64,000 nucleotides of DNA from Niabella soli DSM 19437 (lineage in GTDB: Bacteria; Bacteroidota; Bacteroidia; Chitinophagales; Chitinophagaceae): positions 4,526,001 to 4,590,000 of the forward strand of contig NZ_CP007035.1 in the NCBI RefSeq assembly GCF_000243115.2, read 5' to 3'. Position numbers and translations under genes: made by a program. Below the pieces are notes generated by a model. It made no database searches and had not been told where the DNA came from. It was given only the letters and a program-made list of their open reading frames with translations. This document shows positions 44,303 to 52,667 of the stretch, one piece after another (within the stretch, counting starts at the first letter, position 1; each line of letters opens with the position of its first letter).

Positions 44303-45098
44303 CTACGCCGGTGTTATCACTCACAGGAGATCTCAAAGATTTTTACAGAAAAAGTTTGCCAATTGGTACTGGCCGGATGCGAGCCTCTTTTTGTACGTAA
44401 AATAATAAGGTAGTCAGCTTTTGCGCTACTGGCAGCCCGGTTGCGTCGCACTCTGGGGCTGCAGCACTGCTATCAGCAGTTTAAAGATGGGTCGTACGTT
44501 TGTTTTTGCTCACAGATGCCACGGATTTTCACAGAAGCCAACTATCTTTTGCGTTCATTTATAATGAACTGGTATCAAAATTATCATAATGGGTTTATCT
44601 GCTTCCCTCTCATTGCCATCAATGTGAACACAACTACAAGCAATTAAAAAAAAGTCCGGAGTTCCTGAACCAGGCGCTACTTTTAAGTTCAAATGGGTCG
44701 TGCCTATGGCACTCCATTTTCTACCTGACTCTTTAATTCGGAATAAATTCCGGATTTACCTGATGAACAAGCCGCTGGCTTTCTGTGAAATAAGGAATAT
44801 TATTGTACGGAGCCGAACGCCCCACTCGTGAATTTGAAAGAGGCGTAGCCTCGGCTTAATGGGTTAACAAGGAGCTTCAGCTCCTTGTTAACCCGAGCTA
44901 AGTAATCAGAGAGCCATAGGCTCGACCTATAAATCGGCCGGACAAATAGTATTCTTTTCAATCAACAAGACAGTGGTATTTTAATAAAGTTGATACCGGA
45001 TTATTACTAATCTTTTCTATCCTGTGAGAATCTGGGAATCTGTGAGAGCTCTGATATCCAGTTCTTAAAATTTCCCACTTGTCCGGAGGTACTTTTCA
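44303..45098. repeat. 796-bp gene-free region packed with REP-like hairpins and dispersed repeats
   Basis: No credible coding sequence. Contents in order: a decayed CTCACAG element near 44320; an inverted copy of the GTGCTGCAG...GTGCGACGCAAC element at 44430-44466; another CTCACAGAT fragment near 44509; hairpin GTGCC-TAT-GGCAC at 44700-44712; hairpin GAGGC-GTA-GCCTC at 44840-44852; a perfect 15-bp stem, GGGTTAACAAGGAGC with loop TTCA, at 44861-44894; hairpin GAGCC-ATA-GGCTC at 44911-44923; and a CCTGTGAGAATC fragment near 45021. The genes on both sides point toward it. It may terminate transcription from both directions. Confidence 0.7.
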
Positions 45099-46949
45099 TC
45101 ATCCTTTAATCCGGAGCACAATAATCTTTCCGTCCATGGTGGTAACCACAATTTTGCGATCGTCCATAAATTGCAGATCATGTATCAGGCAATTGGCCAC
45201 TTTATGTATCCATTTGGTACGGCCCGTTGCGCGGTCAAACGCGGCAATGACGCCTTTGTCGCTAAACGCATACACCACACCTTTGCGCTCTGTAATTACG
45301 GAGGGGTTCAGTTCATAATTAAATACATTATCGGTCTTCCAAACAATCGTTGCCGTATCTGCCCTGGTGGCTACCCCAATTAGTTGCCCCTGCATCGTTT
45401 TCGCAAAAACAATAGCACTGTCGTTGGATAGTCCCATTGATTCGCGTACCCAGTATTCATTCCATCTTTTTTTCCAGATCAGCTTTCCTGTTGCCGCGTC
45501 AAGAGCCGTCATATACCGGTCCGGCGCCACAATAAACACCCGGCCGTTCGTTGCAACGGGCAAACAGGAGGCGGGGGAGAACATGCGGTTGGTGTATCCA
45601 TCGTTATAGACCCAATCGGCAGTTCCTGTTTTCATATTAAGCGCATACAATTCATTGCCCCAGCTTCCAAAAATCAGTTTGCCATCGTAAACCAGCGGCA
45701 TTGCTTTTACAAAATTCTTCACCCGGTCATAGGTCCAGATGATCTTACCCGTGTTTAGATCCAGCGCGCGGAACAGGCCTTCCGACGAACCTGCAAATAC
45801 TTTTCCCTCCCTGATGACCGGCGTTGCAACAATAGACTTTGGGGTAGCGGTGGTCCAATAGGGTTTACCTGTTGCGGCATCCAGGCAATAGATCGTGCCG
45901 TCTGTTGAGGGAACTACGAAACGATTACCTGCTATTGCCGGCGATGCATATATCTTTCCATTTGTCGCAAACCGCCATACCACTTTGTTTTTTATGGGAT
46001 CCACAGCCAGAACGCGGCCGCGGCTGTCCGGCGTAATGATCAGCCCCTTATACAAGGCAAACCCGTTTCCGATATCAGAAGAATCCTGGAACCGCCCGAT
46101 TTCCCGCACCTGCGGGTACTGGTCATTTATCGCATAAGAGGGCCGGGGATATTTTTTCAGTTCTTTGTCAAAATGATGATCTTGTAAGGCTACAGCCGCC
46201 CAGGGCGCTTTCGTGATGCTGCCGGGAATTCTTGTGCTGTAGGAGATGCTTCCCTTTTCGATCGTTACAATATTATACCCGCCAATACTGTCTTTTGCGC
46301 GCAGGTTCGACCGGCCCATAATACCCGGAATGCCTTCGAAATCAAAGCGCCGGTTTTGGTGCCCATGACCGCAAAGCCATGCCTCGATATTATGTTTTTT
46401 TAAACGATCTGCCACCTCGTACCAATTATTCAGGGAGGAATCCAGGGGGTAATGATCTACGAAAATGACCGGCTCCCTGCCGGGAATGGTTGCCAAAACG
46501 GAATCCAGCCAAACAATATTACCATACGGTACCTGGCCGGGGCTCATTTTCATATTAGGGCCACAGTTCGCCCCCAGGAAATGGATCCCTTCATATTCAA
46601 AAGCAAATACTTCGTTGCCAAACACCCGGTTAAAAGTATTGGTACCGCTTTCCGACCAGTTGTCATCATGATTGCCGGGAATAATATACAGTGGTTTATT
46701 GAGGGAATCCAGGATTTGTTTGGCCAGTTTTATTTCTGTATCGGCGCCAAATTCGGTAATGTCGCCGGAAGCGATCACAAACTTAAGATCGGGATTGGCG
46801 TTTATATCCCGGACGGTTCTTCTCAGATCTTCGTCGGCATTATTGGAGCCGATATGCAGATCGGAAATATGGGCAAATTGAAAACGGGCTTGTGCGCGGA
46901 TCGCCTGGCAAAATAAACAAAGCAACAGCGCGGCAACTATTTTTTTCAC
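45099..46949 (-). CDS. Secreted fusion of a metallophosphoesterase with a PQQ-like beta-propeller
   Basis: A 616-residue exported protein (signal MKKIVAALLLCLFCQAIRAQ). The N-terminal calcineurin-like domain (about 21-260) has all the metal motifs: HISDLHIGS, VIASGDITEFG, IIPGNHDDNW, VDHYPLD and CGHGHQNRRFD. From about residue 300 to the end there are BamB/PQQ-dehydrogenase-type blades, for example SPAIAGNRFVVPSTDGTIYCL, LDAATGKPYWTT, LDLNTGKIIWTYD and LDAATGKLIWKKRW. No PQQ-binding residues are claimed; such propellers often serve as binding scaffolds. Phosphatase plus scaffold suggests a periplasmic enzyme docked to a partner or polymer. Confidence 0.88.
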   Translation of the reverse strand: MKKIVAALLLCLFCQAIRAQARFQFAHISDLHIGSNNADEDLRRTVRDINANPDLKFVIASGDITEFGADTEIKLAKQILDSLNKPLYIIPGNHDDNWSESGTNTFNRVFGNEVFAFEYEGIHFLGANCGPNMKMSPGQVPYGNIVWLDSVLATIPGREPVIFVDHYPLDSSLNNWYEVADRLKKHNIEAWLCGHGHQNRRFDFEGIPGIMGRSNLRAKDSIGGYNIVTIEKGSISYSTRIPGSITKAPWAAVALQDHHFDKELKKYPRPSYAINDQYPQVREIGRFQDSSDIGNGFALYKGLIITPDSRGRVLAVDPIKNKVVWRFATNGKIYASPAIAGNRFVVPSTDGTIYCLDAATGKPYWTTATPKSIVATPVIREGKVFAGSSEGLFRALDLNTGKIIWTYDRVKNFVKAMPLVYDGKLIFGSWGNELYALNMKTGTADWVYNDGYTNRMFSPASCLPVATNGRVFIVAPDRYMTALDAATGKLIWKKRWNEYWVRESMGLSNDSAIVFAKTMQGQLIGVATRADTATIVWKTDNVFNYELNPSVITERKGVVYAFSDKGVIAAFDRATGRTKWIHKVANCLIHDLQFMDDRKIVVTTMDGKIIVLRIKG

Positions 46950-47045
46950 TTGTACGTTTTTATGATCAGCTAAGATATAAAAACGGCGGGGATTTCCTGC
47001 CCGGTATAGATTTTGCTGATTATTTTATTATAAAATCGACAATAA

Positions 47046-47417
47046 ATGAAAAGAGTATTTTTCGCCCTAATAGCGGGCCTTTTGGTAAGCAGCGCTGTTG
47101 CTGCTCAAACAGCGCCGGCAAAGCAAAAACAAAGTACAGACAAATATCAAAAAGTAGCGGGGCTTACCGCTGCCCAGCAGCAACAGTTGCAAAAAATAAA
47201 GACCGATGCCAAAATCAAAAGAGATGCCATTCAGAATAACACGGCGCTCAGCAAGGCGGATAGAAACAAACAAATACAGCAATTGAATGAACAGGAGCAC
47301 CAGCAACGATTGGCGGTGCTAACGCCCGATCAGCAGCAGCAGTTAAAACAAACCCATAAAATCAAAGCGGCGAAACCGGTTGCCAAACCAGCGCCTACGC
47401 CTGCAGCGAAGCAATAG
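47046..47417 (+). CDS. Small periplasmic Spy/CpxP-like protein with LTxxQ motifs
   Basis: A 123-residue exported protein: signal MKRVFFALIAGLLVSSAVAA, then a Gln/Lys-rich helical body. Two LTxxQ motifs are present, LTAAQQQQLQKI near residue 40 and LTPDQQQQLKQT near 93, the hallmark of Spy and CpxP, envelope-stress chaperones. The tail is a Lys-Ala-Pro-rich low-complexity stretch. Shorter than E. coli Spy (161 residues). The role as a periplasmic chaperone is inferred from the motifs only. Confidence 0.7.
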   Translation: MKRVFFALIAGLLVSSAVAAQTAPAKQKQSTDKYQKVAGLTAAQQQQLQKIKTDAKIKRDAIQNNTALSKADRNKQIQQLNEQEHQQRLAVLTPDQQQQLKQTHKIKAAKPVAKPAPTPAAKQ

Positions 47418-47433
47418 CTGTTTTTCATATAAC

Positions 47434-47470
47434 AAAAAAGGTGATGCCGGATTATAGCATCACCTTTTTT
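47434..47470. terminator. Bidirectional terminator between the Spy-like gene and tmRNA
   Basis: GGTGATGC (47440-47447) pairs perfectly with GCATCACC (47457-47464) around a 9-base loop, with an A-tract before and a T-tract after, so it works in both directions. It ends the plus-strand Spy-like gene and, on the minus strand, the tmRNA, whose 3' end lies 3 bp away. Confidence 0.88.
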
Positions 47471-47472
47471 TG

Positions 47473-47847
47473 TGGAGGCGACCGGACTCGAACCGGTGTC
47501 CAAACACATTCCCCAAAAGCCTTCTACATGCTTATTTCTTGTATTGATTGTCGGCGAAAAACAGGGAAAGAACAAACCGATTTTTCACTTAGCTGTATGG
47601 GTCTTTTGTTACAGGCACAGCCTAATGCAACAGCATCCTGTTTTTGTTTTATAAGTCGGCGGCGGAGCGTGGTAACAGAACAACCGGCTCAACGCGGCCC
47701 TAATGACTACTTAATCACTGATTAGGCAGCCATGGCATACTGAGTATTGCCATTTATGATTTGAGTATTCAGATTTACAGGCTAATTACACAACGCCTGA
47801 CATGCTTCTGCTTTCAAAGATCTATGCTGTCAAAACCAAGCGCCCCC
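47473..47847 (-). ncRNA. ssrA: Transfer-messenger RNA (tmRNA)
   Basis: Rescues stalled ribosomes. On the minus strand the 5' end GGGGGCG (47841-47847) pairs with CGCCTCC (47474-47480) to give the 7-bp acceptor stem with one G-U. The T-arm is the segment ACCGGTTCGAGTCCGGT just before it. After the discriminator A the genome reads CA, not CCA, so CCA must be added. The tag reading frame GNTQYAMAA-stop lies at 47751 down to 47722, with the resume codon taken as GGC. About 375 nt, a normal one-piece tmRNA. The tag start rests on comparison with other Bacteroidota tags. Confidence 0.95.
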
Positions 47848-47882
47848 CGGTTCTGGAATAAAAAGCCAGCATACAAAGGTAC

Positions 47883-47921
47883 GAAAAAAAACCTGTGAGG
47901 TTTCAAAAACCTCACAGGTTT
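47883..47921 (-). terminator. Terminator of the thioesterase gene
   Basis: AAACCTGTGAGGTTT (47889-47903) and AAACCTCACAGGTTT (47907-47921) form a perfect 15-bp stem with a 3-base loop. On the minus strand a T-run follows (A-tract 47883-47890). It isolates the thioesterase from the tmRNA gene downstream. Confidence 0.85.
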
Positions 47922-47957
47922 ATCGCTCTAAAAAAGTCGCTCACCGGGTTGCCGGGT

Positions 47958-48386
47958 CTATTCAAATGGCTGCTTCGGAATAATCGCAACCGTTAGCCGG
48001 CTGATGCAGGTAAGCTGTTCCTGTTCGTTATAGATCCTGATATCCCATACATGCGTTTTCCTGCCAAGATGCAGCGGGCTGCACACCGCTTTTACGGCGC
48101 CGGAGGTTACCGGCTTCAGATGATTGGCATTTACCTCCAGTCCTACAGCCATTGATACAGCCGGGTCCATAACCAGGGCGCTCGCATAAGATCCCACCGT
48201 TTCCGCCAGCACAACAGAAGCGCCGCCATGCAATATGCCATAGGGTTGCTTTACCTTTTGAGTGACGGGCATGGTAGCGGTGAGCGTGTTGCCCGTAACA
48301 CCGGTAAATTGTATGTTGAGGAAAGTGCCCATGTACTCAGGCGCATTATTCAGACTTTCCAGGTTGACCGGTTGCCTCCAGATCAT
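47958..48386 (-). CDS. PaaI-family hotdog-fold thioesterase
   Basis: A 142-residue cytoplasmic acyl-CoA thioesterase. The hotdog signature is YGILHGGASVVLAETVGSYAS near residue 48, containing the HGG turn and the glutamate used in PaaI-type catalysis. The C-terminal strand LTCISRLTVAIIPK is typical. Acts as a tetramer in the family, clearing aryl- or acyl-CoA esters. The start at 48386 is the first ATG; a shorter form is possible. Substrate is not predictable. Confidence 0.88.
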   Translation of the reverse strand: MIWRQPVNLESLNNAPEYMGTFLNIQFTGVTGNTLTATMPVTQKVKQPYGILHGGASVVLAETVGSYASALVMDPAVSMAVGLEVNANHLKPVTSGAVKAVCSPLHLGRKTHVWDIRIYNEQEQLTCISRLTVAIIPKQPFE

Positions 48387-48554
48387 GTTTTTTGGACTAA
48401 AGTTAGCGTATTGTTACGAGGCAGTAAAAACGACTGTTCGTGTATTTCGAAAGTCATGGTTTTGCTAAAATAATATAAAAGGAATAGGATTGAGTGTGGA
48501 ACTTTATTTGAATCGTTATAATTTTGCGCATCCTGAAATATAAAATAGTAAAGC

Positions 48555-50042
48555 GTGGCAAAGAGAAAAGAAATAAAGACAGACGTGGTATTGATCGGCG
48601 CTGGTATAATGAGCGCTACCTTAGGTGCTTTTATTAATGAGCTGGAGCCCGGGAATTCAATCCACATTTTTGAGCGGCTGGGGCGGGTAGCCGGCGAAAG
48701 CTCCGACGCCTGGAATAATGCCGGAACAGGGCATTCCGCACTTTGCGAGCTCAATTATACGCCCGAGAAAGGAGACGGTACCATCGATACACATAAAGCA
48801 TTGGATATTATCGAGCAGTTTGAAGTATCCAAACAGTTCTGGTCGTACCTCGTAAAAGATCAACAGATCAATGACCCTGCAGATTTTATCCGTACCGTAC
48901 CACATATGAGTTTTGTGCGTGGAAGTAAGGATGTTAAATACCTTAAAAAACGCTACACGGCCCTGCAAAAATATAAACTGTTCCAGGGGATGGAATATTC
49001 CGAAGATCCGGCGGTTATCAAAAAATGGATCCCGCTGGTAGTGGAAGGGCGCGATCCGAAAGAAAAAGTGGCTACCACTTATGCTGCGTGGGGTACGGAT
49101 GTTGATTATGGGGCATTAACAAGAATTTTGATTGATAATATGGTTGCCCGGGGCAATGCCCATTTACATCTCTTGCATGAAGTGTATGACCTCATCAGGC
49201 AGGACGACGGAAGATGGAAAGTGAAAGTGAAGAATATGGCAACGGGCGAGAAAACCATCATTTACAGCCGTTTTGTTTTTATTGGCGCCGGGGGCGGATC
49301 CTTAGCGTTATTACAGGATAGTGATATTCCCGAAAGCAAGCTGTATGGCGGGTTTCCCGTAGGCGGACAATGGCTGGTGTGCAACAACCCGGCAGTGGTA
49401 AAAAAGCATGAAGCCAAGGTTTACGGGCAGGCCTCGGTAGGGGCGCCACCTATGAGCGTACCGCACCTGGATACCCGGGTGATGGGGGATGAGAAATCTA
49501 TCCTGTTTGGTCCCTTTGCATCCTTTTCCACAAAATTTTTGAAGGAAGGATCCTATTGGGATCTTTTTGAATCGATCAAATACTGGAATATTTTTTCGAT
49601 GATGAAAGTAGGATTGAAAAATTATGACCTGGAAAAATACCTGGTACAGCAACTGAGCCTTTCTTTTGAGGATCGGATTGAAGCATTGAAAGTGTTTTAC
49701 CCCAACGCAAAAGCAAAAGACTGGAAGCTGGAAGATGCAGGGCAACGGGTGCAGATTATTTTTAAAGACCCTGAAAAAGGAGCGAGCCTGCAATTCGGGA
49801 CAGAGATAGTAGCCAGCGAGGACGGAACTATTGGCGCTTTATTAGGCGCTTCTCCCGGCGCGTCCACCGCTGTTTCGATCATGCTGACGTTATTGGAAAA
49901 ATGTTTTCCTGACCGTTTCCAGGGCAAGTGGAAGAAAAAATTAAGAATGATGATCCCTTCCCTGGGGCAGCGCCTGGAAGAAAATGAAGAATTGTGCAAT
50001 AAAATAAGGACCGAGACCACCGCGTTGTTGCGACTGCAGTAA
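48555..50042 (+). CDS. mqo: Malate:quinone oxidoreductase
   Basis: A 495-residue FAD-dependent peripheral membrane enzyme that oxidises L-malate to oxaloacetate and reduces quinone, bypassing NAD-malate dehydrogenase. The start is GTG at 48555. FAD loop: VVLIGAGIMSATLGAFI near residue 11. Family signatures GESSDAWNNAGTGHSALCELNYTP near 47, VTTYAAWGTDVDYGALT-like region near 170, FIGAGGGSLALLQ near 243 and LLGASPGASTAVSIML near 430 are visible. Length is normal. A -7 box TAATTTTG lies at 48519-48526. Confidence 0.96.
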   Translation: MAKRKEIKTDVVLIGAGIMSATLGAFINELEPGNSIHIFERLGRVAGESSDAWNNAGTGHSALCELNYTPEKGDGTIDTHKALDIIEQFEVSKQFWSYLVKDQQINDPADFIRTVPHMSFVRGSKDVKYLKKRYTALQKYKLFQGMEYSEDPAVIKKWIPLVVEGRDPKEKVATTYAAWGTDVDYGALTRILIDNMVARGNAHLHLLHEVYDLIRQDDGRWKVKVKNMATGEKTIIYSRFVFIGAGGGSLALLQDSDIPESKLYGGFPVGGQWLVCNNPAVVKKHEAKVYGQASVGAPPMSVPHLDTRVMGDEKSILFGPFASFSTKFLKEGSYWDLFESIKYWNIFSMMKVGLKNYDLEKYLVQQLSLSFEDRIEALKVFYPNAKAKDWKLEDAGQRVQIIFKDPEKGASLQFGTEIVASEDGTIGALLGASPGASTAVSIMLTLLEKCFPDRFQGKWKKKLRMMIPSLGQRLEENEELCNKIRTETTALLRLQ

Positions 50043-50521
50043 TGTGAATCAATTTAAAAGCTGCCACGAATCCTCCAGAAGCGGACACTGTTCCATCATT
50101 CTGTGTTGCAGTATGATTTAAGGATACAACGAAACTGATCCCTGCAGATCAGCGGGTCAAAAGGCCTCCCGCATTCCGATTTATCGGAAGCAGACTATCT
50201 CAGATGAATGAAGTGTAATCCGCGCCGTTGGCGCTCCCGATAGCCATCGGGATGCGTAAATCTGCGGGCCAAAAAAATTAGCTTGAACGGTTTTGTTGTA
50301 CAGAATGCACGAATGAGTTGTCTGGTGTTTCAACTTCAAAAAAATAGACAGGAACCTAAATGCGTCAACAACGTATATGGATTCGTGCATTCATGGCATT
50401 CGGGATTAGCATAAAAAGCCTTTTGTTTAAATAATTACTCCCTTAATGTGGGCAATGGAGTGTCCTTACCAACCCATTACACCAGCATTTTGATAAAACT
50501 AATTTCAGCTCATTAATTAGG
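50043..50521. repeat. Gene-free stretch with a diverged dispersed element and hairpins
   Basis: Contains a diverged copy (50103-50139) of the GTGyTGCAGTA...ACAACGAArCTGAT element, and hairpins TTCCGAT/ATCGGAA (near 50176-50191) and TCCCGAT/ATCGGGA (near 50237-50254). No coding sequence is credible. A terminator at 50522-50545 ends this stretch, although the last gene on this strand stopped 480 bp earlier. Confidence 0.55.
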
Positions 50522-50545
50522 GCCTCCATAAACGGAGGCTTTTTT
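50522..50545 (+). terminator. Rho-independent terminator upstream of blaI
   Basis: GCCTCC (50522-50527) and GGAGGC (50534-50539) form a 6-bp stem with a 6-base loop and a following run of six T. It either ends a long mqo 3' UTR or an unannotated RNA from the gap, and shields the blaI promoter from readthrough. Confidence 0.75.
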
Positions 50546-50556
50546 ATAAAAAATTT

Positions 50557-50607
50557 TTTGGTTTCAATTTTATCTCTACATTTGTAGAAACAAATCTATA
50601 ATTGTAG
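50557..50607 (+). promoter_or_regulatory. blaI promoter with two BlaI-type operators
   Basis: TTTG at 50557-50560 and TACATTTG at 50577-50584 (16-bp spacer) fit a Bacteroidota promoter. Two dyads of the BlaI/MecI class, CTACATTTGTAG (50576-50587) and CTATAATTGTAG (50596-50607), are centred 20 bp apart, two helical turns. The first covers the -7 box, and the second ends one base before the blaI ATG. This is a textbook layout for autorepression. Confidence 0.75.
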
Positions 50608-50608
50608 A

Positions 50609-50998
50609 ATGGTTAAGTTGTCAAAATCAGAGGAACAGTTGATGGAATATATCTGGAAAGCCGGGCGCGCCTTTATGAAGGACCTGATCGATAGCTTTCC
50701 CGACCCGAAACCCGCAAACACAACGGTGGCAACACTTTTAAAGCGGATGACAGAAAAAGGGGTGATCAGTTATACCCAATACGGGAACTCCCGCGAATAT
50801 TACCCGCTGATCAAAAAGGCCGATTATTTTTCAAAACACGTCAACAGTATGATCCGAAATTATTTTGATGACTCTGTTTTGCAGTTTGCTTCTTTTTTTA
50901 CCAAAGAGACCAATTTAAGCAAAGAGCAGTTGGAAGAACTGAAGCAAATCGTAGACCACCAGATAGAATCCCTTGGGAAACGAAAAAAGAAAAAATGA
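50609..50998 (+). CDS. BlaI/MecI/CopY family transcriptional repressor
   Basis: A 129-residue winged-helix repressor. It starts MVKLSKSEEQLMEYIWKAGR, has the helix-turn-helix NTTVATLLKRMTEKGVISYT near 39-58, then the wing GNSREYYPLIKK, and a C-terminal dimerisation helix with LSKEQLEELKQIVDHQ. In the BlaI-BlaR system, cleavage of the repressor lifts control; here the neighbour is an M56 peptidase without a penicillin-sensing domain. Its stop overlaps the next start as ATGA, so the two are translationally coupled. Likely represses its own operon. Confidence 0.93.
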   Translation: MVKLSKSEEQLMEYIWKAGRAFMKDLIDSFPDPKPANTTVATLLKRMTEKGVISYTQYGNSREYYPLIKKADYFSKHVNSMIRNYFDDSVLQFASFFTKETNLSKEQLEELKQIVDHQIESLGKRKKKK

Positions 50999-52620
50999 TT
51001 ATCTATCTTTTAAAAATGATCGCCTGCAGCGGCTTGTTGTACGCCTTTTATTTCTTTTTTCTCCGGAAAGAAAAGATGCTGGTGTTTAACCGGTTTTATT
51101 TGCTGGGGAGCATTATTCTCTCTTTTTTAATCCCGTTGTGTCGTTTTGAAACGAAGATGTCCGATAAGATCGGGTTGCCCGATAAGCCGTTTATTGAAAT
51201 GTATTCAGTGACTAAGGAACCGTTGTTCTCTGAAAAGGCCGTTATTAACCTATTGCCAAAAAAGACAACAGTTGCCGCCGGCACCATTGTATATATTGTT
51301 TTTATCAGCGTTTCGCTGCTGTTGTTTTTTCGCTTTGTTATAAATCTGTTCCATTACCGGAGGTTGATAAAAAATAATCCGAAAATTAAAAAGGGACGCT
51401 TTTCAATCATCCTGTTAGAACAGGATATATTGCCCCATTCCTTTATAAACAGTATATTTTTGAGCCGCAGTACTTATGAAGGAGGGCTTATTGACCAGGA
51501 GATTCTGCTCCATGAAGAGGCCCATATAACACAGCGCCATTCTTTTGACATACTGTTTGTGGAGGCGGTAATGATTGTGTTCTGGTTTAATCCTTTTTTA
51601 CTGCTGTTCAGAAAGTATATCAGGATCAATCACGAGTTTCTGGCGGATACTTGTGTCGTTCAAAATACCGGGGATAGAAGCCGTTATGCCGAAGCAATGC
51701 TTAAAATGGCTTGCCCCGTTTGTAAAAATTCACTTGCCAGTAATTTCTATTTTATTACAAAAAAACGATTAATGATGCTTTACAAAGAAACTTCAGTAAA
51801 AGTTAAACTGACACGAGGCCTGATCACCCTGTTTGTTTTTGTGTCCCTGATACTTATTTTTTCAGACAGGCTGAATGGAACGGGTCAGAAAATGAATCTT
51901 CCGGGCGACGCCGGAAAGGATGCATCTGGTTTAATAAATCCAGGCAATCGGCATGTGGGGTATACTGCAATTCAGAAGGATGTTCCGGAAGAAGGTAATA
52001 GGGAAAAAGCCGGGATCGAACAAGGAGCCGCAATTTTGAAAGCGGACGGGATAAAAGACCTGCCGGTTAATAATGAAGGTGCTCCCGTTGCAAAACCGGA
52101 AGGGACAACTATCCCCGGGGCTGCATTATCGATAGAAAAAGATTCTTTGGATATTCCCTATAAATCATACCCCGTTAATAAGGGATTGTCAGAAGAAAAA
52201 ATGACTGAGTTTAATAAGTTTATTGAAAAATATGTAATGGAGGTGAATGGTGAAAAAGTTTTTTGGTATAAACAAATGTTGCGGCCTGCCCTCGATCTGT
52301 ATTTTGGCATGACCGATCAGCAACGTTCCGGTGTAAATAAAAACCTTCCCCAACTATTTCTTGCAGCCGGTAATAATGAGTTAGTACGGCTAAATGGAGC
52401 CTATAGAAATAATAGGGGCAAGCTATTCGCAGTTTACCCGGATGGAAAAACCGTGAGTGCAACCATAACCAACAGTGAGGAGAAAAAGCATTTTATAGAG
52501 AATTTTACATTGGACATAAACAGGTATCCCAATCAGGATTGTGCCTTTAGAACGTATTTATATAAGGGGAAAAGTGTAGCTATGTTCGTAATGTTTTATT
52601 CAGTAAAGAAAGAGGGCTGA
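50995..52620 (+). CDS. M56 family metallopeptidase (BlaR1-like, no penicillin-binding domain)
   Basis: A 541-residue integral membrane zinc peptidase. Membrane helices lie at about 1-22, 34-50, 94-117 and near 275-295. The active site is HEEAH at 173-177 within LLHEEAHITQRHSFDILF, followed by VFWFNP and the conserved RINHEFLADTCVV near 212. In BlaR1 such a site cleaves or triggers cleavage of BlaI. The periplasmic tail (about 300-541) lacks a beta-lactam sensor and instead contains one copy of a repeat unit: LSEEKMTEFNKFI near 398 and LYFGMTDQQR near 431. Its first ~38 codons are almost identical in DNA to the next gene. Confidence 0.9.
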   Translation: MIIYLLKMIACSGLLYAFYFFFLRKEKMLVFNRFYLLGSIILSFLIPLCRFETKMSDKIGLPDKPFIEMYSVTKEPLFSEKAVINLLPKKTTVAAGTIVYIVFISVSLLLFFRFVINLFHYRRLIKNNPKIKKGRFSIILLEQDILPHSFINSIFLSRSTYEGGLIDQEILLHEEAHITQRHSFDILFVEAVMIVFWFNPFLLLFRKYIRINHEFLADTCVVQNTGDRSRYAEAMLKMACPVCKNSLASNFYFITKKRLMMLYKETSVKVKLTRGLITLFVFVSLILIFSDRLNGTGQKMNLPGDAGKDASGLINPGNRHVGYTAIQKDVPEEGNREKAGIEQGAAILKADGIKDLPVNNEGAPVAKPEGTTIPGAALSIEKDSLDIPYKSYPVNKGLSEEKMTEFNKFIEKYVMEVNGEKVFWYKQMLRPALDLYFGMTDQQRSGVNKNLPQLFLAAGNNELVRLNGAYRNNRGKLFAVYPDGKTVSATITNSEEKKHFIENFTLDINRYPNQDCAFRTYLYKGKSVAMFVMFYSVKKEG

Positions 52621-52667
52621 AATGATTCGATAAGGTAAAAATATTTTTATTACCAAAATCAGGAAAA

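Noticed and set aside
44441-44647. 68-codon ORF in the repeat-rich gap
   Set aside because: It runs across dispersed repeat copies, has no recognisable family and no start context.
47474-47500. tRNA gene suggested by the acceptor and T-arm
   Set aside because: The 5' half of the acceptor stem is about 370 nt away with a tag ORF between; it is tmRNA.
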